Positions 51,942 through 60,883 of a stretch of DNA of 64,000 nt are shown here, in pieces. Source of the stretch: Flavobacterium sp. ALJ2 (lineage in GTDB: Bacteria; Bacteroidota; Bacteroidia; Flavobacteriales; Flavobacteriaceae); assembly GCF_015594725.1 (NCBI RefSeq), contig NZ_JADNRC010000014.1:61694-125693 (forward strand), in the 5' to 3' direction. Position 1 is the first letter of the stretch; each line of letters begins with the position of its first letter. Made by a program: the position numbers and the translations under genes. Under the pieces are notes generated by a model, which saw nothing but the letters and a program-made list of their open reading frames with translations, was not told the DNA's origin and did not search any database.

Positions 51942-53123
51942 ATGAAAAAAACTACCCTCATTTTAATCTGCCTTTTCATAGCTACCCTAGCACAGGCACA
52001 AGAAAGAACTATCACAACCGCAGTACCCTTTTTATTAGTAGCTGCCGACGCCAGAGCAGCAGGTATGGCCGACCAAGGAGTTGCCACATCTGTAGACGCT
52101 TTTTCTCAACAATGGAATCCCGCAAAATATGCCTTCTCCGAAGACAAACAAGGATTCTCTGTTAGTTACACCCCCTATCTTACTGATTTAGTAAATGATG
52201 TTTCATTAGGACAAATTACCTATTACAACAAACTAAACGAACGAAGTGCCTTTGCAACGAGCTTCCGTTATTTCGGCTTTGGGGATATCGCATTGCGAGA
52301 AACAGATAATCCATCTGAGCAAGAAAGAATTGTATCTCCGAATGAATTTGCTCTTGACGGATCCTACTCATTGAAACTAAGTGAAAAGTTTTCTATGGCG
52401 GTAGCTGGAAGATACATTCGCTCCAATTTGAAAATTGCATCAGAAAATATAGATGCATCTCCAGCAAGTTCTTTTGCGGTAGACATTGCCGGTTTCTATC
52501 AATCAGAAGAAATTGCATATAGCGATTTTAACGGTAGATGGAGAGGTGGTTTCAACATCCAGAACATGGGGCCAAAAATCAAATACGATAATGATGAAAT
52601 CAATGCTAATTTCTTACCCGCTAATTTAAAAGTAGGTGGAGGATTTGATTTTATCTTAGATGATTACAATAAAATTGGTTTAGGTGTAGAATTTAGCAAG
52701 TTATTAGTGCCAACACCACAAAATTCTGACTTAAATGGAGATGGAAAAATTAACGGCTCAGAAGAGATTGCTCTATTAAACAAAAATAGAGAAGATTACC
52801 GATCAATAGGCTGGGCATCTGGAATTTTCAAATCTTTTGGCGACGCGCCAGGCGGTTTTAGTGAAGAATTAAAAGAAATCACCTATAGCATTGGTGCAGA
52901 ATATATGTATCAAGACTCATTTGCATTCCGAATGGGATATTTTCATGAAAGTCCAGAAAAAGGAGCTAGAAAATTCTTCTCTTTAGGTGCAGGTTTCAAA
53001 TACAACGTTGTTAAAGTAGATGTTTCATACCTATTCTCTACTTCAAACGTAAAAAATCCATTAGAAAACACACTTCGTTTCTCTCTAACGTTTAACTTTG
53101 GGGACAAATATGAAGTATATTAA
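51942..53123 (+). CDS. porV: type IX secretion outer-membrane protein PorV
   Basis: 393 residues. The signal peptide covers 1-19 (ATLAQAQ at its end). A 14-stranded FadL-like barrel starts with AVPFLLVAADARAAGMAD, the PorV/PorQ family signature, and continues FSQQWNPAKYAF. It ends TLRFSLTFNFGDKYEVY. PorV receives substrates from the SprA translocon and carries them to PorU. It lies between porU and cdd, as in Flavobacterium johnsoniae. Confidence 0.95.
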   Translation: MKKTTLILICLFIATLAQAQERTITTAVPFLLVAADARAAGMADQGVATSVDAFSQQWNPAKYAFSEDKQGFSVSYTPYLTDLVNDVSLGQITYYNKLNERSAFATSFRYFGFGDIALRETDNPSEQERIVSPNEFALDGSYSLKLSEKFSMAVAGRYIRSNLKIASENIDASPASSFAVDIAGFYQSEEIAYSDFNGRWRGGFNIQNMGPKIKYDNDEINANFLPANLKVGGGFDFILDDYNKIGLGVEFSKLLVPTPQNSDLNGDGKINGSEEIALLNKNREDYRSIGWASGIFKSFGDAPGGFSEELKEITYSIGAEYMYQDSFAFRMGYFHESPEKGARKFFSLGAGFKYNVVKVDVSYLFSTSNVKNPLENTLRFSLTFNFGDKYEVY

Positions 53124-53150
53124 TCGCGAATAATAAAAAACAATTATAAC

Positions 53151-53190
53151 AATCCAAATTTCAGTTTATTGAAATTTGGATTTTTTTTCC
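53151..53190 (+). terminator. porV terminator
   Basis: AATCCAAATTTCA/TGAAATTTGGATT arms followed by eight T. Confidence 0.9.
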
Positions 53191-53200
53191 TAAATACATA

Positions 53201-53683
53201 ATGAAAGAAATATCTATTACAACACAATTTTCAGTTTTTGAATCTATCGAAGAACTTTCAAAAGACATCCAAGACTTAATGAACGAAGCAATCGCTATCC
53301 GTAAAAAAGCCTATGCGCCCTATTCTAAATTTAGAGTTGGCGCAGCATTACTTTTGGATAATGGCAAAATTGTTTTAGGCTCAAATCAGGAGAATGCAGC
53401 TTATCCATCAGGACTTTGTGCAGAACGAGTAGCTATTTTTCACGCAGGAGCTATTTATCCTGAAGCGAAGATTTTAAAAATTGCAATTTCAGCTGCTTCA
53501 GACACCAATCAGACAACAGCTCCTATTCCTCCTTGTGGATCTTGCAGACAGTCAATTGCAGAATACGAAATAAAACAAGAGACCCCTATCGAAATTTATT
53601 TCATGGGCGAAATAGGTGCCATTTACCAATCTGCATCCCTAAAAAATTTACTTCCTTTTATGTTTGATAAAAAGTTCTTGTAA
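53201..53683 (+). CDS. cdd: cytidine deaminase
   Basis: 160 residues. It hydrolyses cytidine and deoxycytidine to uridine nucleosides in pyrimidine salvage. The zinc site is C73-A-E75 (GLCAERVA) with C112 and C115 (PPCGSCRQ), the all-cysteine ligand set of the tetrameric short form. Glu75 is the proton shuttle. YAPYSKFRVGAAL is the substrate loop. The ATG lies 10 bases after the porV terminator tail. Confidence 0.95.
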   Translation: MKEISITTQFSVFESIEELSKDIQDLMNEAIAIRKKAYAPYSKFRVGAALLLDNGKIVLGSNQENAAYPSGLCAERVAIFHAGAIYPEAKILKIAISAASDTNQTTAPIPPCGSCRQSIAEYEIKQETPIEIYFMGEIGAIYQSASLKNLLPFMFDKKFL

Positions 53684-53732
53684 AAAAAACCAAAAATTAG
53701 CGTTTAAATTTTAGTTCTAAGTAGGAAAGTCT

Positions 53733-53740
53733 TATTTTTG
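53733..53740 (+). promoter_or_regulatory. pdhA promoter -7 box
   Basis: TATTTTTG followed by CATC, with a leader of about 92 bases that begins with a CCCGA-CCCT-TCGGG hairpin (53745-53758). Confidence 0.55.
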
Positions 53741-53838
53741 CATCCCGACCCTTCGGGCGCAAATTTGTGGGAGGAAACTATTTTGCGTTATAGGCAACAA
53801 TTGATAACAGAAACACTTTAGCAAAAGAAAGAATTCAG

Positions 53839-54837
53839 ATGAAAGAAGTTACAAAAGAGGTATATTTAAAGTGGTATGAAGACATGCTACTTTGGAGAAA
53901 GTTTGAAGACAAACTAGCAGCATTGTACATCCAACAGAAAGTAAGAGGGTTTCTTCACCTATACAATGGTCAAGAAGCTGTACTAGCTGGTGCATTGCAT
54001 GTCATGGATTTGACAAAAGATAAAATGATAACTGCATACAGAAATCACGTACAACCAATTGGTATGGGTGTTGACCCAAAACGTGTGATGGCTGAACTTT
54101 TAGGAAAAGCAACAGGAACATCTAAAGGAATGGGTGGATCTATGCACATTTTCTCAAAAGAGCACCGTTTTTACGGAGGTCACGGAATTGTAGGTGGACA
54201 AATTCCTGTAGGAGCTGGTTTAGCTTTTGCAGATAAATATTTTGAAACAGGTGGTGTAACCATGACTTATTTTGGAGATGGTGCCGCAAGACAAGGTTCT
54301 CTGCACGAAGCTTTTAATATGGCTATGCTATGGAAACTTCCAGTTGTATTTATTGTTGAAAATAATGGATATGCAATGGGAACTTCTGTTGAAAGAACCG
54401 CAAACCATACTGACATCTGGAAACTTGGTTTAGGATACGAAATGCCTTGTGGACCAGTCGACGGAATGAATCCAGTGAAAGTTGCTGAAGCTATGTACGA
54501 AGCTATTGAAAGAGCACGTCGTGGTGATGGTCCAACATTCTTAGAAATGAAAACATACCGCTACAGAGGACACTCAATGTCTGATGCACAATTATATCGC
54601 TCAAAAGAAGAAGTAGAAGAATACAAGAAAATTGACCCAATTACACAAGTTCTTGATGTAATAAAAGATCAAAAATTTGCTACTGAAGAACAAATTGAAG
54701 AAATAGATCAAAGAGTAAAAGACTTGGTAGAAGAATGTGTGAAATTTGCTGAAGAATCTCCATATCCTGAATTACAACAACTTTACGATGTAGTATACGC
54801 ACAAGAAAACTATCCATTTACACCTCATAAACTATAA
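53839..54837 (+). CDS. pdhA: pyruvate dehydrogenase E1 component, alpha subunit
   Basis: 332 residues. With E1-beta it decarboxylates pyruvate using thiamin diphosphate and acetylates E2 lipoyl groups. The TPP motif runs from GDGAARQGSLHEA to VENNGYAM. The phosphorylation-loop region YRYRGHSMSDAQLYR is intact. KGMGGSMHIF and GGHGIVGGQIPVGAG match the E1-alpha family. It is followed after 3 bp by pdhC; the E1-beta gene is not next to it and must be elsewhere in the genome, a common flavobacterial layout. Confidence 0.96.
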   Translation: MKEVTKEVYLKWYEDMLLWRKFEDKLAALYIQQKVRGFLHLYNGQEAVLAGALHVMDLTKDKMITAYRNHVQPIGMGVDPKRVMAELLGKATGTSKGMGGSMHIFSKEHRFYGGHGIVGGQIPVGAGLAFADKYFETGGVTMTYFGDGAARQGSLHEAFNMAMLWKLPVVFIVENNGYAMGTSVERTANHTDIWKLGLGYEMPCGPVDGMNPVKVAEAMYEAIERARRGDGPTFLEMKTYRYRGHSMSDAQLYRSKEEVEEYKKIDPITQVLDVIKDQKFATEEQIEEIDQRVKDLVEECVKFAEESPYPELQQLYDVVYAQENYPFTPHKL

Positions 54838-54840
54838 ATC

Positions 54841-56475
54841 ATGGCGATAAAAGTAACAATGCCTCGTTTGAGCGATACTATGACGGAAGGAACGGTAGCA
54901 ACTTGGCTTAAAAAAGTAGGAGACAAAATTAGCGAAGGAGATATCCTTGCTGAAATTGAAACCGACAAAGCAACAATGGAATTTGAGTCTTTCAACGAAG
55001 GAACTCTTTTATATATAGGAATCCCAGCTGGAGAAACTGCTCCGGTTGACTCATTATTAGCAATTATAGGAAACGAAGGCGAAGATGTTACGGCATTGAT
55101 CGCTGGAGAAGACGCTCCTGCTGTCGAAGCTCCAAAAGCTGAAGCTACTCCTGCAGCAACTACCGAAGCACCAACTCCTACAAAAGCTGCAACAGAATTA
55201 CCAAAAGGCGTTGTTGTTGTAACTATGCCTCGATTAAGTGACACTATGACTGAAGGTACCGTTGCAACTTGGCTTAAAAAAGTTGGTGATGCTATTGCTG
55301 AAGGCGACATACTTGCTGAAATCGAAACAGACAAAGCAACAATGGAATTTGAATCTTTCAACGAAGGAACATTATTATACATTGGAATTCAAGAAGGAAA
55401 CACAGCTCCTGTAGATAGTTTATTAGCTATCATCGGGCCTGCTGGAACAGATATTTCGGGTATTGCCGAAAACTATACTGCTGGTGGTGCTCCTGCAAAA
55501 GTAACAGCAACAGAAGAAACTAAAGTAACTCCTGCTCAAGAAACAGCAGAAACTGTTGAAGTAGTTAGTGATGGAAAAAGAATTCTTGCTTCACCTTTAG
55601 CTAAGAAAATAGCTTCAGACAAAGGAATTCAATTATCTCAAGTAAAAGGAACTGGTGAAAACGGTCGTATCGTAAAAAGCGATATCGAAAACTTTACACC
55701 AGCAACAACTGCATCTGCTCAACCAGCTGCAACCGTTACTAAAACTCCTGAAGTTACTGCTGCCGCACCAAAAGTTTTTGTTCCTGCTGGAGAAATTTTC
55801 ACAGAAGAGATTAAAAATTCTCAAATGCGAAAAATTATTGCTAAGCGTTTAGCAGAATCATTGTTTACAGCTCCTCACTACAACTTAGTGATAGAAGTAA
55901 GCATGGATGAAGCAATGACATCTAGAGCAACAATAAATAGCGTTCCAGATACAAAAGTATCTTTTAATGATATGGTAATCAAAGCTTGTGCTTTGGCATT
56001 GAAAAAACACCCAAAAATAAATTCACAGTGGAAAGAAGATGCTATCATCATCAACCACCATGTAAATATTGGTGTTGCAGTGGCTGTTGAAGATGGATTA
56101 GTAGTTCCTGTATTGAAATTTACAGATGCTATGAGTTTATCTCAAATTGGTGCTAGCGTAAGAGATCTTGCTGGAAGAGCTAAAAATAAAAAACTGGGGC
56201 CACAAGAAATGGAAGGAAGTACTTTTACAGTATCTAACCTTGGAATGTTTGGTATTACAGAATTTAATTCAATCATAAACCAACCAAACTCAGCTATCCT
56301 TTCAGTAGGTGCAATTGTAGAGAAACCAGTAGTTAAAAACGGTCAAATTGTAGTTGGAAACACAATGATGTTATCATTAGCTTGTGACCACAGAACAATT
56401 GACGGTGCAACTGGTGCTCAATTTTTACAAACATTGAAACAATACATCGAAAGCCCAGTTACAATGTTGGCATAA
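54841..56475 (+). CDS. pdhC: pyruvate dehydrogenase E2 (dihydrolipoyl acetyltransferase)
   Basis: 544 residues. There are two nearly identical lipoyl domains (about 2-78 and 124-200) with lipoyl-lysines K43 and K165 in ETDKATMEF. Each is followed by an Ala/Pro/Thr-rich swinging linker. The peripheral-subunit-binding domain (about 252-290) has ASPLAKKIASDKGI and GENGRIVKSDI. The catalytic domain ends with His517 and Asp521 in DHRTIDGATG. It forms the PDH core and accepts acetyl groups from E1. The two lipoyl domains are also similar at DNA level, a tandem duplication. Confidence 0.96.
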   Translation: MAIKVTMPRLSDTMTEGTVATWLKKVGDKISEGDILAEIETDKATMEFESFNEGTLLYIGIPAGETAPVDSLLAIIGNEGEDVTALIAGEDAPAVEAPKAEATPAATTEAPTPTKAATELPKGVVVVTMPRLSDTMTEGTVATWLKKVGDAIAEGDILAEIETDKATMEFESFNEGTLLYIGIQEGNTAPVDSLLAIIGPAGTDISGIAENYTAGGAPAKVTATEETKVTPAQETAETVEVVSDGKRILASPLAKKIASDKGIQLSQVKGTGENGRIVKSDIENFTPATTASAQPAATVTKTPEVTAAAPKVFVPAGEIFTEEIKNSQMRKIIAKRLAESLFTAPHYNLVIEVSMDEAMTSRATINSVPDTKVSFNDMVIKACALALKKHPKINSQWKEDAIIINHHVNIGVAVAVEDGLVVPVLKFTDAMSLSQIGASVRDLAGRAKNKKLGPQEMEGSTFTVSNLGMFGITEFNSIINQPNSAILSVGAIVEKPVVKNGQIVVGNTMMLSLACDHRTIDGATGAQFLQTLKQYIESPVTMLA

Positions 56476-56513
56476 TTTTGTCAATCTAAGTAGAATTCAA
56501 GCTTATTAATATT

Positions 56514-56549
56514 AAAAATCCCATTTTGAACTTTCAAAATGGGATTTTT
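56514..56549 (+). terminator. pdhAC terminator
   Basis: 16-bp arms AAAAATCCCATTTTGA and complement, ACTT loop, T tract. Confidence 0.92.
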
Positions 56550-56586
56550 TTATTTAATTTACATTTTAAACCAATTTTTTATAAAA

Positions 56587-58434
56587 ATGAAAAAATTATA
56601 TCTACTAACCCTTTTTTTAACAGCATTAGCTTGTCAGAAAAAAGACGAAACAAATAAACCAACAGTTGTTAAAGACGAGCATTCATACTCAAGACAAGAG
56701 TTAGCCGTTGTAAAACACTTAGACCTTGACATTAAAGTTGATTTTGAGACACAATCCATTACTGGAAAAGCATCTTGGGAAATCGACAACGTTAGCAAAG
56801 GCAACGAAATTATCTTTGATGAAAACACCCTTAACATCACTAAAGTAACTCTAGGTGATGATGAAAAAGAAACCAAATTTGAGCTTGGCAAAGAAGTTGA
56901 ATTCCACGGAAAACCACTTCATATTACAATTGAACCAAATACAACCAAAGTAAATATTTACTACAGCACAAGCAAAGACGCTGTAGCTTTACAATGGTTA
57001 ACCCCAGCACAAACGGCAGACAAAAAGAAACCTTTCCTTTTCTCTCAAGGTGAAAGTGTTTGGTCACGTACCTGGATTCCATGTCAAGACTCACCAGCGA
57101 TTCGTTTTACTTATAATGCAAAGGTTACCGTTCCTAAAGATTTAATGGCCGTTATGAGTGCCGTTAATCCACAAAAGAAAAACAATACAGGAGTTTATAC
57201 TTTTAAACAAGACAAAGCGATACCATCGTACTTAATGGCTATTGCAGTCGGAGATATTGAATTTCAATCAATTGATAACAGAACAGGCGTTTACGCAGAA
57301 CCATCAGTACTTAAAAAAGCAGCATGGGAATTTGCTGAATTAGGAAAAATGGTAGTTGCAGCCGAAAAACTTTATGGCCCATACCGTTGGGGCCGTTATG
57401 ATGTATTAGTTTTACCACCTAGCTTCCCTTATGGCGGAATGGAAAACCCTAACTTAACATTTCTAACCCCAGGAGTTTTGGCTGGTGATCGTTCATTAAC
57501 TAGCTTATTAGCACATGAATTAGGACATAGCTGGAGCGGAAACTTAGTAACCAATGCAACATGGGATGACATTTGGTTAAACGAAGGGTTCACTACTTAC
57601 GTAGAACATCGAATTGGCGAAGCTATCTTTGGTAAAAAAGAATTCGAAATGCAAAATGTTATCATCCGCAAAGAATTAACTGATAATATCACAGAACTAG
57701 GAGACACGAACCCAGATACAAGACTTAAAGTTAGTTTAACTGGGAGAAATCCCGATGACGGATTAAGTTTGATTCCATATGTAAAAGGATACGCTTTTTT
57801 AAGAGTTATTGAAAATGCGGTAGGACGCGAAAAATTCGATGTGTTTATTAAAAACTATTTCGATGCAAACGCATTTAAATCTATAACAACAGAAGATTTT
57901 GTAAAATATATAAACGAAAATCTAATTAAGGGAGATAAAACTCTTGCTGATAAAATAAAACTAGATGAATGGATTTACAAACCTGGAATTCCATCAAATA
58001 TTACTCGAGTAAGCTCAGCAGATTTTGATGCAATTGATAAAATCCAAAAAAGCTGGAGAGAAACCGGAGTTAAAGGATTAAGTCAAAAAATTACAACAAC
58101 GGCAGAAAAACAGCATTTTATAGACAATCTTCCAACAGATATTACTGCAAAAGAAATGGAAGCACTTGATGGTGAATTTAACTTTACAAAAGGCGGTAAT
58201 TTCGTTATCAAACGTCAATGGTTTATTCCTTCTATTGATTACAAATATACAGCAGCTTACCCTGCAATCGAACAATTTTTGATTTCAACCAGCAGAACTG
58301 GATCAGTAATGATGCTTTATAAAGAAATGGCAAAAACACCTAAAGGAAAAATTTGGGCAAAACAAATCTTTGATAAAGCAAAAACAGGTTATCACGCAAC
58401 AACCGTTCAAGCTGTTGAAGGCGTTTTAAAATAG
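56587..58434 (+). CDS. M1 family metallopeptidase, lipoprotein
   Basis: 615 residues from ATG 56587, which starts a lipoprotein signal (FLTALAC, Cys16); the frame is open further upstream but that part lies in the pdhAC terminator. It is an LTA4-hydrolase-like aminopeptidase: exopeptidase motif PYGGMENP, zinc site H310-E311-x-x-H314 (AHELGHSW) with third ligand E333 (WLNEGFTTY). The N-terminal saddle domain binds the free amino end of peptides. The C-terminal helical domain is of usual length. It is expected to trim peptides in the periplasm or at the surface. It is monocistronic. Confidence 0.93.
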   Translation: MKKLYLLTLFLTALACQKKDETNKPTVVKDEHSYSRQELAVVKHLDLDIKVDFETQSITGKASWEIDNVSKGNEIIFDENTLNITKVTLGDDEKETKFELGKEVEFHGKPLHITIEPNTTKVNIYYSTSKDAVALQWLTPAQTADKKKPFLFSQGESVWSRTWIPCQDSPAIRFTYNAKVTVPKDLMAVMSAVNPQKKNNTGVYTFKQDKAIPSYLMAIAVGDIEFQSIDNRTGVYAEPSVLKKAAWEFAELGKMVVAAEKLYGPYRWGRYDVLVLPPSFPYGGMENPNLTFLTPGVLAGDRSLTSLLAHELGHSWSGNLVTNATWDDIWLNEGFTTYVEHRIGEAIFGKKEFEMQNVIIRKELTDNITELGDTNPDTRLKVSLTGRNPDDGLSLIPYVKGYAFLRVIENAVGREKFDVFIKNYFDANAFKSITTEDFVKYINENLIKGDKTLADKIKLDEWIYKPGIPSNITRVSSADFDAIDKIQKSWRETGVKGLSQKITTTAEKQHFIDNLPTDITAKEMEALDGEFNFTKGGNFVIKRQWFIPSIDYKYTAAYPAIEQFLISTSRTGSVMMLYKEMAKTPKGKIWAKQIFDKAKTGYHATTVQAVEGVLK

Positions 58435-58441
58435 TATTTAG

Positions 58442-58511
58442 TTTCAGTTTACAGTCGCAGTCTCAATTTTCAGCTTACAATCTGACCGAAGACTGCGACT
58501 GAAAACTGAAA
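58442..58511. repeat. 22-bp inverted repeat of the CAGTCGCAGTCT type
   Basis: TTTCAGTTTACAGTCGCAGT (58442-58461 of 58442-58463) is mirrored at 58490-58511 with one mismatch and a 26-base spacer. The CTGAAAACTG-like words are typical of scattered Flavobacterium repeats; a degenerate piece is also seen near 14011-14030. Confidence 0.6.
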
Positions 58512-58518
58512 AGCAAAA

Positions 58519-58555
58519 AATCCCCAGTTACACCTTGTAATCGGGGATTCTTTTT
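58519..58555 (+). terminator. terminator after the M1 peptidase gene
   Basis: AATCCCC-A-GTTACA pairs with TGTAAT-C-GGGGATT, followed by CTTTTT. Confidence 0.8.
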
Positions 58556-58607
58556 ATTCTTATTTGTCATTCCGAGGAACAAGAAACATTCTTGTGAAAA
58601 CAATTGC

Positions 58608-58690
58608 CCTAGCCCCGATAGAAGTGGAAATCCTTTTGCTTTTTTCTTTAAAAAGCAAAAGATTATAGCGAATAGCGGGATTAGCTCCTA
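58608..58690 (+). ncRNA. structured RNA repeat, copy C (Flavo-1-like)
   Basis: CCTAGCCCCGATAGAAGTGG, AAATCC, an 11-bp hairpin TTTTGCTTTTT/AAAAAGCAAAA (58634-58660), then GATTATAGCGAATAGCGGGA and TTAGCTCC. Block by block it matches copy A at 14821, including spacing, but with an unrelated hairpin sequence. A TCATTCCGAGGAAC repeat word precedes it (58567-58580). In the 482-bp gap between the peptidase and glycosyltransferase genes the only other things seen are the inverted repeat, the terminator and the AraC fragment. Confidence 0.6.
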
Positions 58691-58728
58691 AAAAAAATAC
58701 AGGGAAAATTATCCATTACATAGCGTAA

Positions 58729-58920
58729 ATTCTCCATGTCCTAAAATCTGTAATCATAGCCAAAAGAGAATTATACATGACCAACAAAACAGTCAAAGAA
58801 ATTGCATATGAACTAGGTTATGAAGATGAACACTACTTTAGTCGATTTTTTAAAACCAATGCCGATGTGTCACCTCAAATTTATAGAGAAACAGTAGGCT
58901 TTGGAAAAATGGAAGCTTAA
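58729..58920 (+). pseudogene. C-terminal fragment of an AraC-family regulator
   Basis: 63 codons open after an in-frame TAA (58726-58728). The text AKRELYMTNKTVKEIAYELG then YEDEHYFSRFFKTNADVSP is the second HTH of an AraC-type activator with its usual ending. The first HTH and the sensor domain are missing, and the only ATG lies inside the helix region, so this is a remnant. It ends convergently with the glycosyltransferase gene: TTAA at 58917-58920 supplies both stop codons. Confidence 0.75.
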
Positions 58921-60161
58921 TTTTTATTTTTTGCCTCAATCCATTTAGACATATATTTTGTACTTCTCATAGTATGATACTGTAACATACTTCCAATAAA
59001 GTTATTAGCACGATGTGATTGCAAATTAGATTGTATATGAAAAATCATTTTCATAAAATCAGTCGCAAAATTGTTTTTTAAATAGCGCGTATTAATTATT
59101 TCAATTCCATTTAGTTGAGCTTCGTTCCAACTATTTTTATCTTGATATAATTCTATAGCGGCTTTAGCAAAACCTTCAGCATCATCAATAATAAAACCAT
59201 TCCAAGGTAACTCACCATTCATAGCTTCTGCACCTATTGTTGTTGTTACACTAGGTGTTCCAACTTCCATAGCTTCAACCAACTTCCCCTTTAAACCAGC
59301 ACCAAATCGTATCGGAGCCAAAACTATCCTAGATTTTCTTACTACTTCCTGAGCATTATCAGCACGCCCCATAATACAAAAACCAAATTTAGGTTCGTGC
59401 AATTGCAATACCTTTTGCGAAGGATAAGCACCATAGATATTTAAAACTGCATCCGGCAATTGTTTTTTTATCAAAGGCCAAATTGACTCTTTTAGATATT
59501 GAACAGTATTCCAATTAGGCTCATGCAGAAAATTACCAATAAAAATAAAATCAGTCCTTTCTTCAAATAGAGGTAATTCTTTTAATATATCCTCAAAAAT
59601 TGGATTCAATAAAAAAGGCAAATAGTATAATAAAGAAGAATCAATTTTAAATACCGATTCTAGCAACTCCATCTCGAACTCAGAAATTATCAACGACAAA
59701 TCACAACGCAAAATACTAGCAATTTCTCTCTTTGCCACTTCTTCTGAAAATAAATCGCTAACTACAAAGTTTCTATTTTCTTTGAATGCTTTTTGACGCG
59801 CCTGACGCAAACAATGTAAATCCTCAGTATCCAAAATACGCAATGCATCTGGACAATTTTCAGTCACACGCCAACCAAACTGTTCTTCAATCATAAAGCG
59901 GTCAAACAAAACAATAGATGGATTTAACTCTTTTATAAAATCATCAAAACTAGAGCAGTTTAAAGCAATTGACTTTTTTTCAATTCCTAATACTCGTAAA
60001 TCAATCATAAAATCGCTATCCAGAGCCGGGCTAGCAAAAGTAATATCAAATCCTTGCTCTTGAAAAATTGAAATTAATTGCATCATTCTTCCTCCTGCTG
60101 CCGATGAATTTGGCTCTGGCCATACAAAACCAATTATTAAAAACTTTCTAAGCTTACTCAT
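58917..60161 (-). CDS. glycosyltransferase, GT4-like
   Basis: 414 residues, two Rossmann halves. The N-terminal half has FVWPEPNSSAAGGRMMQLI, the acceptor-side loop. The C-terminal half has FIGNFLHEPNWNTVQYL, LNIYGAYPSQ and the donor-binding APIRFGAGLKGKLVEAMEVG, split here, a GT4-type nucleotide-sugar motif (KxxEAMxxGxP). It is cytoplasmic or peripheral at the membrane. Sugar and acceptor are unknown. It stands alone rather than in a polysaccharide cluster. Confidence 0.87.
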   Translation of the reverse strand: MSKLRKFLIIGFVWPEPNSSAAGGRMMQLISIFQEQGFDITFASPALDSDFMIDLRVLGIEKKSIALNCSSFDDFIKELNPSIVLFDRFMIEEQFGWRVTENCPDALRILDTEDLHCLRQARQKAFKENRNFVVSDLFSEEVAKREIASILRCDLSLIISEFEMELLESVFKIDSSLLYYLPFLLNPIFEDILKELPLFEERTDFIFIGNFLHEPNWNTVQYLKESIWPLIKKQLPDAVLNIYGAYPSQKVLQLHEPKFGFCIMGRADNAQEVVRKSRIVLAPIRFGAGLKGKLVEAMEVGTPSVTTTIGAEAMNGELPWNGFIIDDAEGFAKAAIELYQDKNSWNEAQLNGIEIINTRYLKNNFATDFMKMIFHIQSNLQSHRANNFIGSMLQYHTMRSTKYMSKWIEAKNKN

Positions 60162-60245
60162 ACCCCCTTAATTTATTTCAACTACAAAATAATACTATTT
60201 AAGTGGCAAACTCATCATAAAATCCAAAAATCAGGAATAAAACAC

Positions 60246-60253
60246 TAATTTTG
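60246..60253 (+). promoter_or_regulatory. miaE promoter -7 box
   Basis: TAATTTTG, an exact TAnnTTTG match, 21 bases before the start codon. Confidence 0.5.
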
Positions 60254-60273
60254 TAGGCTATAAATTAAAGAAC

Positions 60274-60855
60274 ATGTTAGGATTAAAATTAGCTACAGAC
60301 CCACGTTGGGTAACCATTGTTGAATCAAACATCGAAGAGATTCTAACCGACCATGCTTGGTGTGAGCAAAAAGCTGCTTCAAATGCTATTAGTTTAATAA
60401 CTTACAATTCAGAATTAGAAGAATTAGTAACCGAGTTATTAGTAATTGCAAGAGAAGAATTAGAGCATTTACAAATGGTACATGATTTAATTAAAAGAAA
60501 GGGATTAACCCTTGGCCGTGAACGCAAAGATCATTACGTAAATGAGTTATTTAAATTCATGAAAAAAGATGGCAGCCGAAAAGATGCATTAGTTGATCGT
60601 CTGTTATTTTCTGCTATGATTGAAGCCAGAAGCTGTGAACGTTTTAAAGTCCTTTCAGAAAATATTCAAGATCAAGAATTAGCAAAATTCTATCGCGATT
60701 TAATGATATCAGAAGCTGGACATTACACTACCTTTCTTGGATTTGCAAGAAAGTACACAGACAATATAGATGTTGATAAACGTTGGGCTGAATGGATTGA
60801 ATTTGAAACTTCAATTATTACCAATTATGGTAAACAAGAAACTATTCACGGATAA
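60274..60855 (+). CDS. miaE: tRNA 2-methylthio-N6-isopentenyladenosine-37 hydroxylase
   Basis: 193 residues. It is a diiron enzyme that hydroxylates the isopentenyl group at A37 of tRNAs reading U-starting codons. The four-helix bundle carries carboxylate and histidine ligands in DHAWCEQKAASNA, REELEHLQMVHDLI and MISEAGHYTTFL, with EARSCERF on another helix. The length and the start MLGLKLATDPRWV are typical of the family. It is followed after 28 bp by the AsmA-like gene. Confidence 0.93.
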   Translation: MLGLKLATDPRWVTIVESNIEEILTDHAWCEQKAASNAISLITYNSELEELVTELLVIAREELEHLQMVHDLIKRKGLTLGRERKDHYVNELFKFMKKDGSRKDALVDRLLFSAMIEARSCERFKVLSENIQDQELAKFYRDLMISEAGHYTTFLGFARKYTDNIDVDKRWAEWIEFETSIITNYGKQETIHG

Positions 60856-60883
60856 AGACTAATTTATTTCACCCCCCCATATT

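Noticed and set aside
54825..55382. 185-codon open frame antisense to pdhC
   Set aside because: It mirrors the two duplicated lipoyl domains and the Ala/Pro linker; its Ser/Val/Ala-rich repeat text is a by-product of codon composition, with no family resemblance.
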